A stretch of DNA of 64,000 bases. It comes from Sambucus nigra. Lineage: Eukaryota; Streptophyta; Magnoliopsida; Dipsacales; Adoxaceae. Shown here one piece after another: positions 24,134 to 35,143 of this stretch. Both the position numbers and the translations under genes were made by a program. Location: positions 447,276,219-447,340,218 of the forward strand of contig OX422211.1 in the NCBI GenBank assembly GCA_949130495.1, written 5' to 3'. Below the pieces are notes generated by a model. The model saw only the letters and a list, made by a program, of their open reading frames with translations. It was not told the origin of the DNA and searched no databases. Numbering within the stretch: the stretch's first letter is position 1; every line of letters starts with the position of its first letter.

Positions 24134-25431
24134 ATGGAGAAATTATATAATAAAATGCCAGTTTTTTATGAGACTAATTATGCTTACTGTAAAGCCTTCA
24201 TGAAATCCGATTTAAAGTCCATTGATGAAAAAGGGCGGACACCTCCCTCCATCACTGTTGAGAACGTGACTAGTTTAAAATCTGACAATGCTTGGACTGA
24301 AGAAGAATTTAAATGGTCATCTTTTAATTCAAAGGGTTTAAGTGTTATTTCTGGATCCGTCACACCTGACGAGTTCCGACGCATAATGACGTGCACCACG
24401 TCAAAAGAGGCATGGGATGTTTTACGACTTATGCATGAAGGAACTAATGATGTGAAAGAGTATAAACTGCAAAATTTAACAACTCAATTTTAAACAATCA
24501 CCATGCTTGAGTCTGAATGTTTTGATGAGTTTTATGCTAGACTATCTGATATTGTTAACACTAGCTTTAATCTTGGTGAACACATTCCTAATTCTAAAGT
24601 TGTTAAAATGATTCTAAGATCACTGCCTAAGCGTTTTATCCCTAAAGTCACTGTGATAAATTCTATGGGTAATTTAAACATGCTTAAATTGGAGGAACTT
24701 GTAGGAGACTTACAAACATATGAAATTGTTATGTTTCCTAAATATGTCAAGCCTAAAGATAAGGGAATTTCACTTAATGCCCAGGATAGAAAGAGTGAGG
24801 GGTCGGCAAGAAAGAGGGTAGAGTCATCTAGAAAAAGAGAGATAGAAATGTCAGATTCTGAGCGTGACTTTGATTTAGATGATTTGGCCCTGTTTGCTAA
24901 AAATTTCAAGAAAATTCTCAAATTCGAGAAAAGTGGTAATTTCAAAGATAAAAAGAATTTTGAAAAAAATAAATTTGAAAAGAAAAATGAAAAAGATTTT
25001 AAAGTCCCTCCTAAGAAAGACAGTGAGAGATGTTATGAGTGCGATGGTAAGGGACATAGATCTTTTGAGTGTGCTACTAGGCTGAATAGGCTTGCCAAAG
25101 AAAATGGCAAAGCTATCCTTAATGCTACCCTTAGTGATGAGAGTGAGGTTGAGTCGGTGGACAATAGAGATGATTCACCGTATGAGTATAACTTCACCGC
25201 ATTCATGGCTAGTAATGTGAGTACTATTAGTGATCCTCACGATGATGAGGACGCTGCTTCACCGGGACACCTCGATAGTGAGAGCGATGTGAGTGAGGTG
25301 GAGGATGATGCAAGTGAGAGCGAGAGTAATCTTCAATGCGCTTACACTGAGTTATATAATGAGTCATTTAAAACCAAAAAGCGTAACAATGCATTAGTTC
25401 TTAAGATCATCGCGTTAGAGGAAGATTTAGA

Positions 25432-25471
<40 letters not shown>

Positions 25472-26152
25472 CTGTGTTGAGAAAGGAAGTTTGTTTAGAG
25501 AGAGAGAAAGACTGTTTGGAGAGAGAGATAGTGGTTTTGAGAAAGAAAAAGGGGACTTGACTAAACAAGTGGCTAGTCTTATGAGTGATATTCATTCCAT
25601 CCTAGAGACTCTGAAGAAACTTTAAGCCTGTGTTGCCCAGCTTACTCATGATCTTGGGAGATCATGGGAAGTCAAGGTTCAAATCAAGGACAAATCAAGA
25701 AAGATGGGAAAGATGCTCCTCGACCCCGCTTTAGGTTTTGGTGATAGGTAGGGAATAGGTTATGATGGTGCCTCCACATCCCAAATTTCACCTGGACCAG
25801 TTCCTGAGTTTACTATGACTCCATATGGCCATTGTCAAAAACCACAAAGAAGAGTTCGACCAAGAAAAGCAAACCCAGGTTCGCCTAAGACTCTGTTCTT
25901 TTGTACGTACTACAAAATAAAAGGCTACCTCAGGGAGTTTTGCCATAAGTTGGGTCGGACATGACGTACTACTGCTCCACCACATCTTACTAATGATTTT
26001 TCCAGTCTGAGAGAGCGTGTTGAGTTTTTAGCTTCTATATCACAGAGTTTGATGGAGGAATTTTTATGGATGTCTTTGCCATCAAAGAATGCTTCCCGGA
26101 TCCCGGCTAAAACCAACAACAACATGGGTAAACAAAAGGTTACCACTTCTTA
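24134..26152 (+). pseudogene. Element B gag
   Basis: The ATG at 24134 opens a UBN2-type copia gag: FYETNYAYCKAFMKSDLKSI, then GSVTPDEFRRIMTCTTSKEA, then KLQNLTTQF. One in-frame stop after TTQF (about 24491) separates 24134-24493 from 24503-25480, which continues the same frame. A CCHC knuckle (CYECDGKGHRSFEC) lies at 25031-25072. An acidic, serine-rich linker follows, and then the frame is shifted by a GA microsatellite at 25435-25467. Beyond it, recognisable gag continues with MLLDPALG (about 25710) and a decayed second knuckle-like segment (CTYYKIKGYLREFCHKL, about 25900-25950), with stops. Gag forms the particle. A two-knuckle gag is Sirevirus-like. The minus-strand open frame at 24532-24945 is a shadow. 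Confidence 0.9.
25435..25467 (+). repeat. GA microsatellite in gag of element B
   Basis: An uninterrupted GA run at the end of the open gag frame encodes alternating Arg and Glu (ERERER) and appears to have shifted the frame, because gag homology to A and C resumes downstream in another frame. Confidence 0.9.
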
Positions 26153-26402
26153 GGTACCTAAGAAAGTTGAAAAGGACCTTTTTGTTCTTGTAGCTCTCAA
26201 AGCACATAATACCTCACAGTGGTATTTTGATAGTGGGTTCTCCTGACATATGACCTGTGATGTCTCATTTTTTACCTTCCTAGAGGAGTATAAGGAAGGT
26301 AGAGTCACCTTTGGAGATGGGAGCAAGTCTAGCATCGTAGGACGAGGTACAGTAGAGTTACCAGGATTTCCTAAGCTAGAGAATGTTTTATAAGTCAAAG
26401 GT
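26153..26402 (+). pseudogene. Element B protease region
   Basis: The reading SQWYFDSGFS, a stop, then HMTCD corresponds to the copia protease active-site phrase WYFDSGCSRHMTG. The catalytic Asp is at 26229-26231, the usual Cys is replaced by Phe, and the following Arg codon (CGA) has become TGA. Downstream FGDGSKSSIVGRGTVELPG fits the second half of the protease. The protease would cut the gag-pol precursor. It joins in frame, across a stop near 26391, to the integrase region that starts with LKENLLSISQLCD. Confidence 0.85.
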
Positions 26403-27791
26403 TTGAAAGAAAACCTTCTCAGCATTAGCCAGCTATGCGACACTGACTTTAACATAAAATTTGACCGGAACGCGTGTAATGTCTATAATCAATCCGACAA
26501 ACTTTTAGTGCAAGGGGTGAGGACAGAGGATAATTGTAATGGGACTATTCCCATATCCTCACTTATCTGTAACAGCGCCACGATCACTCATGTGGATCTA
26601 TGGCACCAATGTCTAGGTCATGTGAACGTTAGAGATTTGACACGCTTAGCTAAAAAGGACCTAGTACGTGGTTTACCATCTCTTGGAAAGCCAACTTCCA
26701 CGGTTTGTGGACCCTGTCTATTGGGAAAGAAAATCCATAGCCCCCATATGAAGTTGCATTCCATTACCACCTCCCATGTACTTGAGTTGATTCAGATGGA
26801 TCTTATGGGTCCTACTCGTATTGAGAGTTTGGGTGGTAAGAGGTATATCCTCGTGATGGTGGATGATTTCTCCAGATATTGGATTGTAGGTTTTCTAAGA
26901 GAGAAATCCGATGCTATAGAGTTTTTAACGACCAAGTGCCTTGTCCTGCAAAATCAACACAGAGTCACTATTAATAGGATACATAGTGATAATAGCACGG
27001 AATTTAAGGAAGCAAAGGTAGATCTTTACTGTGATAGCTTTGGAATCAAACATGAGTTTTCTACCATGAAGACTCCTCATCAAAATGGTATTGTTGAGAG
27101 AAAGAACATGACGATTCAGGAAATGGCTAGACCTATGCTTCGAGGTTGTAAGTTTGCTAGGAGATTTAGGGCAGAGTCAGTGTCTACTGCATGCCACACG
27201 GTGAATTGGGTTTACCTGCGTTCAAGCACACTTAAGACGCCTTATGAATTATGGACTGGCAAGAAACTCAACCTTGCATATTTTCGTGTCTTTGGGAGTA
27301 AATGCTACATCCTACGGGATAGAGAGCAATTAGAAAATTTTGACTCATGGAGCGATGAGGGAATATTGCTAGGATATTCATCAAATAGTAAAGCGTACCG
27401 AGTTTTTAATCTGAATATCTCTAAGGTTATGGAGTCAATAAACGTCATCGTGCAAGATGACGAACCTTCAACGTTTATTTATCCTAGCCTTCAGTGTGAG
27501 GATGAGGATTTTTCTGGCAGCGATTTACTTATCCCTCATCCACACCCTGTGGACCCTACTCCTATGTTAGGGGACACAGCTGCTTGGGTTGGCAAGAGTC
27601 ATAATCCCTCTGCCATTATTGGCGATCCCACTTTAGGGGTCAAGACTCATGCTGAAGTAGAGAACGTTGTTAGTTATTTTTGCTACACGTCCATAGTCGA
27701 GCCTAAGAATCATAAAGAAGCACTCATGGATGAACATTGGATATCTTCCATGCAGGATGAATTGCTTCAGTTTAAAAAGAACAATGTCTAG
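26403..27791 (+). pseudogene. Element B integrase and start of RT, long open frame
   Basis: A 462-codon open frame. The GAG-pre-integrase and zinc-binding part has LWHQCLGHVNVRDLTRLAKK and CGPCLLGK. The core has the three catalytic positions: D in LIQMDLMGP, D in RIHSDNSTEF, and E in HQNGIVERKN. The C-terminal part has CHTVNWVYLRSSTLKTPYEL, LAYFRVFGSKCYI and SDEGILLGYSSNSKAYRVFN, typical of copia integrase. The end (EPKNHKEALMDEHWISSMQD) is the beginning of the RT domain, stopped at NNV by TAG. Integrase inserts the DNA copy. This is the best preserved gene segment in the copia elements, and its three catalytic residues are intact. Confidence 0.93.
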
Positions 27792-28500
27792 GAACTTGTC
27801 CCCTGACCTAGTGAGACTAATGTGATAGGTACCAGGTGGATTTTCAAGAATAAAATGGATGAAAATGGTACCATAATCAGAAATACAGCTAGGTTGGTCG
27901 CTCAAGGCTACACACAGATAGAGGGTGTAGACTTTGGGGAGACATTTGTTCTGTTGCGAGTCTTGAGTCCGTCCGCTTACTACTCACCATCACATGTCAT
28001 CTGTGTTTCAAGTTATATCAGATGGATGTCAAAAGTGCCTTTCTAAACGGCATTCTACAGGAGGATATTTACGTGGAATAACTAAAAGGGTTTGAAGATC
28101 CTAAGCACCTGGAGCACGTCTACTATCTGAGGAAAGCCTTGTATGGTTTAAAGCAAGACGAGAGGCTTACTTCCTATCTCTTAGCCCGTGGCTTCAAGAG
28201 AGGGGGAGTTGATATGACGTTATTCATCACGAGAGATAACGGTGCTATTTTGATTGTCCAGGTCTATGTGGACGGCATAGTCTTTGGATCCACGTGCTCC
28301 CATCATGCTCACCACTTTGAGGAGGAGATGAAGAGTGAGTTTGAGATGAGCATGGTAGGTGAGCTTACTTTCTTCCTTGGTCTCCAGGTTCGTCAGCTAG
28401 AGGATGGGATGTTCATCTCCCAATTCAAGTATGCTAAAGACCTAGTGAAGAAATTCTGTTTAGACTCCGCTAAGCATGCACGTACACATATAAGTACTTC
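27792..28500 (+). pseudogene. Element B reverse transcriptase, decayed
   Basis: RT follows integrase. Segments in order are GTRWIFKNKMDENGTIIRNT and ARLVAQGYTQIEGVDF (27822-27960), MDVKSAFLNGILQEDIYVE in a shifted frame (about 28022-28080), then ALYGLKQ (about 28136). The catalytic region YVDGIVFGS has YVDG at 28265-28276 where copia RT has YVDD, so the second catalytic Asp is changed to Gly. Frame changes near 27960 and 28050 and a stop at 28078 break it. RT copies the RNA into DNA; with the altered motif this copy should be dead even if the frame were whole. Confidence 0.9.
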
Positions 28501-29209
28501 TATCAAGTTTAGTAAGGACACTTCAGGCAAGGGAATAGAGAAAACCTTTTATAGGAGTATGATAGGTAGTCTTATCTACTTGACTGACAGTCGTCCCAAA
28601 ATAACCTTTAGTGTTGGAGTCTGTGCGCAATATCAGGCATCCCCGAAAGAGTCACACTTACTCAATCTAAAACGTAGTATCAAATATGTGAGTGGGACTC
28701 TCTCATACAGTATTTTGTATTCCTTTGATATCGATGACCGTTTGTCTGCCTATTCGGATGCCAATTGGGTTGGGGATGTAGATGGTTGTAGGAGCACTTC
28801 TGGTGGGTGTTTTTATTTTATTTCTGCTCTTGTCTCCTCGCTTAACAAGAAGTAAAACTCCATCTCTTTGTACACTGCGGAGGCTGAGTACATCGCCGTC
28901 GGGATTTGTTGCACGCAACTCATGTGGATGAAGCATATGCTGGAGGATTATGGGATTTCACAGGACACCATGACCATTTCATGTGATAATACGAGCGCGG
29001 TACACATATCCCGCAATCCAGTCCAGCATTCACGCACAAAGCACATCAGGATACGCGAGCACTTTATACGATATTTAATTAAGGAGAAAGTCGTATCCCT
29101 GAATTTCGTACCAACCGATCGCTAGTTGATTGATATTTTCACAAAGCCTATAGATGCCCTTAGATTTGAGAGTCTTAGGAAGTATTTGAGGATTTGCACA
29201 GTTGACTGA
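28501..29209 (+). pseudogene. Element B RNase H and pol C-terminus
   Basis: After the RT connection (MIGSLIYLTDSRPKITFSVG) the RNase H appears as LSAYSDANWVGDVDGCRSTS, YTAEAEYIAVGICCTQLMWM, SCDNTSAVHISRNPVQHSRT and KHIRIREHFIRYLIKEKVV. The catalytic acids (D in SDANW, E in AEAEY, D in CDNTSA) are visible. A stop (TAA) sits at 28853-28855 after SLNKK, and another (TAG) after VPTDR at about 29123. The pol ends LRKYLRICTVD with TGA at 29207-29209. No stem-like stop or extra gene follows. Confidence 0.9.
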
Positions 29210-29466
29210 GGGGTTGGTTCATGTCTATGATAGGATGCATTTTCATGTTCATATCATATTATTCCTATTCCTAGGTTGTATCATTTGTATTATTATTTTT
29301 TGCTTTTTCTATTTTTTTGAAAAATCCAAAAAGATTTTATTTTTATAAAAATTTTAGAAAAGCACAAAAAGATTTTTGTATTTTATTTTCACCTTTTATG
29401 GATGAGCATTTAAGATAACCGAGTCACAAATTTCATTCCATTTATCCATGTGGCTGTTTGACAGTG
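29210..29466 (+). other. Element B 3' non-coding region, part 1 (before inserted C)
   Basis: Contains AAAAATCCAAAAAGATTTTA and AAGCACAAAAAGATTTTTGT words (about 29320-29375), which recur in A and C. It is cut at 29467 by C and resumes at 36781. Confidence 0.8.
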
Positions 29467-29682
29467 TGTAAGGACACAAATTTCTAATTGAGTCCTTTGT
29501 ATTTTTGGCTCAATTTCGGAAAAAAATGTTTGTGTCATAGGATAGTGTTCTATCATACATATTCAAGCCTATGATGCGTTTAGTTGAAGACGTAGTGGAA
29601 AAAAGTATAAAGCTTCATCAAATGCCGAGTTTATGTGCCTCGTTTCAACGTCATAAATATTGGTTCCATACTCCCAAGGTAT

Positions 29683-29697
29683 TGTGTGTGTGTGTGT

Positions 29698-29736
<39 letters not shown>
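29683..29736 (+). repeat. TG/TA microsatellite in element C 5' LTR
   Basis: A (TG)n run followed by a (TA)n run. The 3' LTR has only a (TA) run of about 22 bp at 35368-35389, so the repeat changed length after insertion. Confidence 0.9.
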
Positions 29737-29738
<2 letters not shown>

Positions 29739-29872
29739 AGCTTCGAACAAGTTTATTGGGTGTTAAGTTTTAAAAACTGTGTTTTGTTTTTAGAAATATT
29801 TCTATTAAAAACTTTTATATAGCGTATATAAAGTTTCTGGGCTAAAAATAATATTTTTGAACTTTCTATGAG

Positions 29873-30086
29873 TTCGTTCGAAATGTCGTTAGAACGAGAT
29901 TGTTGTTCGAACCACATGTCGTTCGAATGAGTTTGCCAACGAGTTCCCATATTGGCCACTGGAACTTCGTTCGAAATGTCGTTCGAACGAGATATCCAAC
30001 GAGTTTCTAACGAGTTCACACTAGAACTTCGTTAGAAGCCTCGTTCGAACGGGATGTCGTTCGAATGAAAATGTCGTTCGAACGAG
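29873..30086. repeat. Palindrome-rich segment TCGTTCGAACGA in element C 5' LTR
   Basis: Perfect copies at 29979-29990 and 30074-30085, with near copies around 29880, 29920 and 30045. Partner segment in the 3' LTR at 35526-35740. Confidence 0.9.
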
Positions 30087-31146
30087 ATACGAGGAGGGAA
30101 ATTTTTTTGGCAGTTTTTAACAGTTTTTACCCACTTTCCCCACTTGTTTCTCCACTAACTTTTCTCAGAACTTATAATGTGCGGGAACAACTTTTTCTAA
30201 ACCATCTTTTTCATATCCTTCTAACTCCTAGAGAGTGTTTTGAGAGAAAAATCATAAAGAGAAAAAGATAAAGTTCTGAGTGATAATTTTCAAAAACAAA
30301 TTCATCAACCACTCTAGTTTTTTCACGAATAGTTTTGTTTATCCAAGTTCATATAAATACATCTTGCTTGGAGTTTGGCATCAGGTTTATCTCTACACCT
30401 AATTGAAGAGATTGTTTGGGTTTGCTTCTACATCCCTAAAAGAAGAAGAAGTTTTGATGCGCATTCTCACATGGTAAAAGGCACCATGTGTGGTTGACGG
30501 TGTGCCTATTGTCTGATCGGTGGATTCCGAGATCGCGGTGGAGCTCCATGATTATCCGCTAGGAAGAGGTGGTTACAAGAAGACGCGTCAAGGCTTGAGA
30601 GGGTTCGAGTTGAGGAAGTAAGTCATCTATCTTATAAATGTAAATTCCGTACTTAGTGGATTTGAGGCTAGGGCCGTCCGAGGTTGTTTCTCGTTGTGGA
30701 TTTTTCCTCGTATATCGCGGCGTAGTGTGATTGATTTACTCTTGTCTTACTTAATAACTTAGAACGCATGCTTAGGATAATACAAGATAAAATTGATTTT
30801 ATTTGTCACACTCAATTTAATTTGGTGCAAATTAAATTTGGGTAATGGTTATTTAATTCAAGTCTATTATTAAAACTAGTTTGGCCTAATTTGGAAATAT
30901 TGGTAAATATGACTTAGGCAAATTCTAGGACTTGGATTAATTATGTTTAAGTGAAAACCTTTTAATGAATTAACCTTACTTTCACTTGGTTTAATTTTAA
31001 TTTGAAAAAGAAGTTAAAATTTGGTTAAGATGTTTTAATTGAACCATCACATGTACGCTTCCGCATATATTTAACAAGGAAATTGATTTCAAAGTATAAA
31101 AAGTCTTTTGAATTTTAAAATTGGGGGCCTTTGAGGCTTTTCAAAT

Positions 31147-31159
31147 TGGTATTAGAGCC
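31147..31159 (+). promoter_or_regulatory. Element C primer-binding site
   Basis: TGGTATTAGAGCC, one base different from the TGGTATCAGAGCC site of A and B, three bases after the LTR. Confidence 0.88.
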
Positions 31160-31208
31160 AAAGCGATAAATTATTTCATTAAGATCCTTTAAATAATTTT
31201 TGGCTAAA

Positions 31209-33130
31209 ATGGAATTTTCCCCATTCTCAAAATTTCCTATTTTCGATGGTTCTAACTATGCGTATTGGAAAGCATGAATGAAATCGGCACTAAAATCTAT
31301 CGACGATAGAGTTTGGTTATCGATAGTTAACGGGTGATTTCCACCAACTCATTTAGTTGAAAATGAACGTGTTCCCAAATCGGCTGATAGATGAACTGAA
31401 AATGAGTTTAAACTTTCAAATTTTAATTCCTGTGGTTTAAATGCCTTATTTAGCGCTGTCACACTGGATAAATTCTGACGTATTATGACGTGTGAGACCG
31501 CTAAAGAAGATTGGGATATTTTACAACTCACTCATGAAGGTACAAGTGTCGTTAAAGCTTCGAAACTCCAAAACCTCACCACTCAATTTGAAACTATCAA
31601 AATGAATGACAAATGAATTTTTGATGAATTTTATGATAGACTTTCAGATATTGTTAATTCATCTTTTAATTTGGGAGAGAAAATACCCGAAAATCGAGTT
31701 GTAAAGAAAATTTTAAGGTCCCTACCCGATAGATTTATTCCAAAAGTGGCCATTTTAAATTCTTTACCAACTTTAGCCTCTATGAAATTAGAAGATCTCG
31801 TAGGTTATTTGCAAACCTATTAACTAGACATGTTTACCTCTAAAACTGAAAAGAAAATAGAAAAGGGCGTTGCTTTAAAAGCCTGAAAAGAGGTCAAATA
31901 AGTAGTAGAGAGCGAGAGTGATAGTGACTCGGAAGACATGGACTTGTTTGATCGGAAATTTAGAAAATTTCTTAAATTTAACAAAGATAAATTTAAAAAT
32001 GATTTTAAAAAATTTAAAACTTCTAAGTACGACAAAGCCGAAAGGATCCCTAAATCTTCAAACGAAAATTTAAATAGGGACGAGTCAAATAAGTGTTTTG
32101 GTTGTGAGGGTTATGGCCATAGGGCTTCTGAGTGCCCCACTAAACTAAGGAGAGAGGGTAAGCGACCCATTTCATATAATGCGACCCTTAGTGATAGTGA
32201 TAAGGAAGAGGAACCCGATTCCCCCACTAAGCCCAACTTTGTGGATTTTATGGCTAGTCATGTGAGAACTCATCGATTGATGAAACTTTAACACATAATA
32301 ATTCCAAGTACATAGTTTATGATTCCCTTGTTTTTGATGATAGTGAGAGTGGAGAAGAAAGAGAGAGTGAAAATGAAGAAGAGGTTAATGTGAGTGAACT
32401 TCAAAATGCTTTTAAAGAATTATATGAAGAATCAATTAAATTAAAAAGAGCTAATTTGAAGTTAGAAGCTAGTTTAAAAGAGCGTGTCAAGGTCATTGAT
32501 GATAGTATGTTGATAGAAGACCTTAGGGCACGTGAGAGGAATCTTCGAGAGAAGCTTGAATATGTAGGAGGCGAGAGAGATAGCCTTAGAGGTTTAATGG
32601 AATCCTTGAAAAGGGAGCTTCTCGAGTTAGAAGAGAGAAATGTTTTATTAGAGTCTAACATCCTAGAATTAGAAAATAAATTAAAAGACTCTAGTAATGT
32701 CAAATTTGATTTGGAGTGTCGTTCGGAAAAATTAGAAAAAATATTAGGAACGGTCCAAATTAAAAATGACACTTGTGGTTTAGGCTTTAATACTTGTAAT
32801 GAATCTATTCATAAAGCCAAAACCAATGTTTTAGGAGAATCTACTAGGAAAGCCTTTAGAGATCATTCCTTAGGTACCAAATTTCGACGTAATTTTACTT
32901 GTACACATTGTGGTTGAAAAGGTCATCTTAGGAAATTTTGTTTTGATCTTAAACGAATTCCTAGAAAATCCCAACGTAAAGCCACCAAGGTAGTTAAAAT
33001 TTTTACACCCCAAGATTATCATTCTTCATTAATTTGGGTTAGGAAATCGGACTTGGTTGCCTTGCAAAATAGGACGTTTGATTCTCATTTACTTTCACAT
33101 GCTTCCTCCCGTGTTAAATCTAAAGGATAA
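31209..33130 (+). pseudogene. Element C gag with two zinc knuckles
   Basis: The ATG at 31209 opens MEFSPFSKFPIFDGSNYAYW, a UBN2-type copia gag. It continues with several stops (for example at 31276, 31336, 31393) through EDWDILQLTHEGTSVVKASK and FNLGEKIPENRVVKKILRSL. The open part at 31938-32291 has the first CCHC knuckle (CFGCEGYGHRASEC, 32094-32135). The part at 32390-32917 is a long coiled coil (LEERNVLLESNILELENKLK). A second knuckle (CTHCG, stop, KGHLRKFC, 32900-32941) and a tail with SLIWVRKSDL follow, ending at 33128-33130. In pol-bearing relatives the tail leads into protease; here it leads into non-coding DNA. The open frame on the other strand at 32401-32772 is a shadow. Confidence 0.9.
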
Positions 33131-34720
33131 ATGTGTTAGTGTTTGCACTCTTTAGCTTTTGTGCTTCATGCTATATTATCATGAAAAATATATGCTTGTT
33201 TAATCATTTTCTAGTCTATGCTCCATGCTTAATAACATGCTAGAACTATGATTCTTATTTATCTTTTTGTATTATATTTATTTATTTTTGTTTGCATTAA
33301 ATGAAAAATTCAAAAAGATTTTTGTTTATCATTTGTGTTTTATTTGTTTCATTTAGGCTTAATGAAAAATTCAAATAATTTTTGTTTGTATTTTGAGTAT
33401 ATAGTTTTTATATTTGGTTAAAAATTTCAAAAACTCGAAAAGATTTTTATTATGTGTGACACACTTTATGTGGCATATACTTGTGTTCGAATCCTATCTT
33501 TTACGCTCCCATGTGGCTAGAACTTTTGGTTTAGATTGTCAATCGTTATTATGTTCTTTACCATGCTTACATGGAGTAGTTGGATTTTTGCATTGCTTAC
33601 ATGGATTCTATTTTTATATCCCTCTATTCACACATGCACGAGCTCATTTGAAATTTTAATGTCACATGTTATATATGAGCCTTATGAGATGTTCTCCTCC
33701 CAATCTTGTCATCTACATATTTATGACCTAAGAGGACTAGTACATGTCAAAATTCATTGCACATGAGTTTGTGAGATATAAAAAATGATATATAAATGTG
33801 CACGGGGAAGGGCTTCGAAAGGAATAATAATCCTTTGCGATTGTAAGCCACCGTTTGAAATGGACCTAAAAGAAATACGTGGTCTAAAGGACTAAAAACA
33901 GAAAAATGGCACTAAAAGAAAAAGAATTGCCAAGGCCTATTTTAATTGATATATTCATTCAATATAAAAAGAATATATATGCTTCTTGGGGGAGATTGGA
34001 TGGTATATCAACAGTTTGCACAATGTCCGTTTATCCTAGTGGTCTTTATTGTCATGACTCTATTTGGTTTGTAGAATCGTCAAAACTCTAGGCTTGTATG
34101 CATTGTGTATGTTCATTCATTGAGTTCAATCTCTATTGTCACATGAGGTTATATTCAAATGTGATGAAATTTGCAATCAATTCATAACTCAGTGAACATG
34201 TTTTAAGTGATTGGGTCTAAATTTAATTGTTACTAGTTCGCACCCCAACACTTTTGTTTCCATATAACACATTTTTTCCATACGAGTGTGAAAGACTCCT
34301 CTTATATTTTGTGTGTGTCATTTGTGTGTTTAAATCTATATATGTGTACTTACGTCTATTACTTATCTCTTATGTATACATATATTTGATATGTTTGTTT
34401 AGTCTTTGCCTTGTCTTCTAGTTCATATATGCTTTAATTCATAATTGGTATCTATCTTGTTGCCTTCTTTGTTGATATCACTTGCTTAATACTTTATGTA
34501 TCTTATTGGTATCATTTTCTTGCATCTTAGGTGGTATCCGTTATTTTTGTTGGATTAGTTGTGCTCTTTTTGCCCATATGCTTTAATGGTCTCATCACTT
34601 TTACACACTTGTTTTTTTATCTTGTTATCCCATTTTATTTATTCCTTGTTTAGTTTAAGGGTAATATGCTTTAAGTGGGGAGATAAGTTAATGTTTGAAT
34701 TCTTAGCCTTTGTCTACCAG
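33131..34720 (+). other. Element C 3' non-coding region
   Basis: About 1.6 kb, no gene. Contains GAAAAATTCAAAAAGATTTT words (about 33300-33450) and the conserved block GGAAGGGCTTCGAAAGG...TCCTTTGCGATT.TAAGCCACC (33805-33870), shared with B at 37050-37112. Several plus-strand open frames here (33414-33766, 34227-34421) look like chance. Confidence 0.75.
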
Positions 34721-34723
34721 AAC

Positions 34724-35141
34724 AAAAAGGGGGAGAATGATGGGGGAGAAATGGTATCAAATGGTATCTAAACCTATTATAATCTTATCTTAGTTTGGGG
34801 GAGATTTAACTTGGGGGGAGTCGCTATCTTCTTAGGTTGAATATATCTTCTTAGGTTGATCATAGTTGATAAAGGGGAGAATTAATAAGTTCGGGGGAGT
34901 AATTATTTTCATTGCATTAAATACTTTGATATTCCCTATACGTTTGATAGTTTGCTTAAGTGTGCAGGAATTCTTCTAAAGCGGCAACCTTCAAGTGGCA
35001 AAGCGTTTAATTCTAAAGTGGTATTCGAGTCAAGCATTGTACTCTTTATTTCTGGTGGGATGTTTTTGAGTCTAGTGAGCTTGACGGCCCTTTAGAATTT
35101 TTTATGTTTGGTTTTTGTCCCGGAATAGACAAAGGGGGAGA
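34724..35141 (+). promoter_or_regulatory. Cluster of polypurine tracts before element C 3' LTR
   Basis: At least five AAAGGGGGAGA-like tracts at about 34724-34750 (two), 34796-34806, 34811-34820 and 34872-34898, plus the LTR-adjacent one at 35131-35141. Multiple purine tracts upstream of the 3' LTR are a reported Sirevirus feature; the last one is the expected primer. Confidence 0.85.
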
Positions 35142-35143
35142 TT

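Larger units (their letters stand above)
29467..31143 (+). repeat. Element C 5' LTR
   Basis: 1677 bp. Contains a TG/TA microsatellite at 29683-29736, a palindrome-rich segment at 29873-30086 and a probable TATA box (TATAAATA, 30352-30359). It ends GGCTTTTCA. Confidence 0.93.

Noticed and set aside
24532..24945. 137-codon minus-strand frame
   Set aside because: Shadow of the gag frame of B, rich in Ser and Leu as antisense of Lys/Glu-rich coding.
32401..32772. 123-codon minus-strand frame
   Set aside because: Antisense shadow of the coiled-coil part of C gag.
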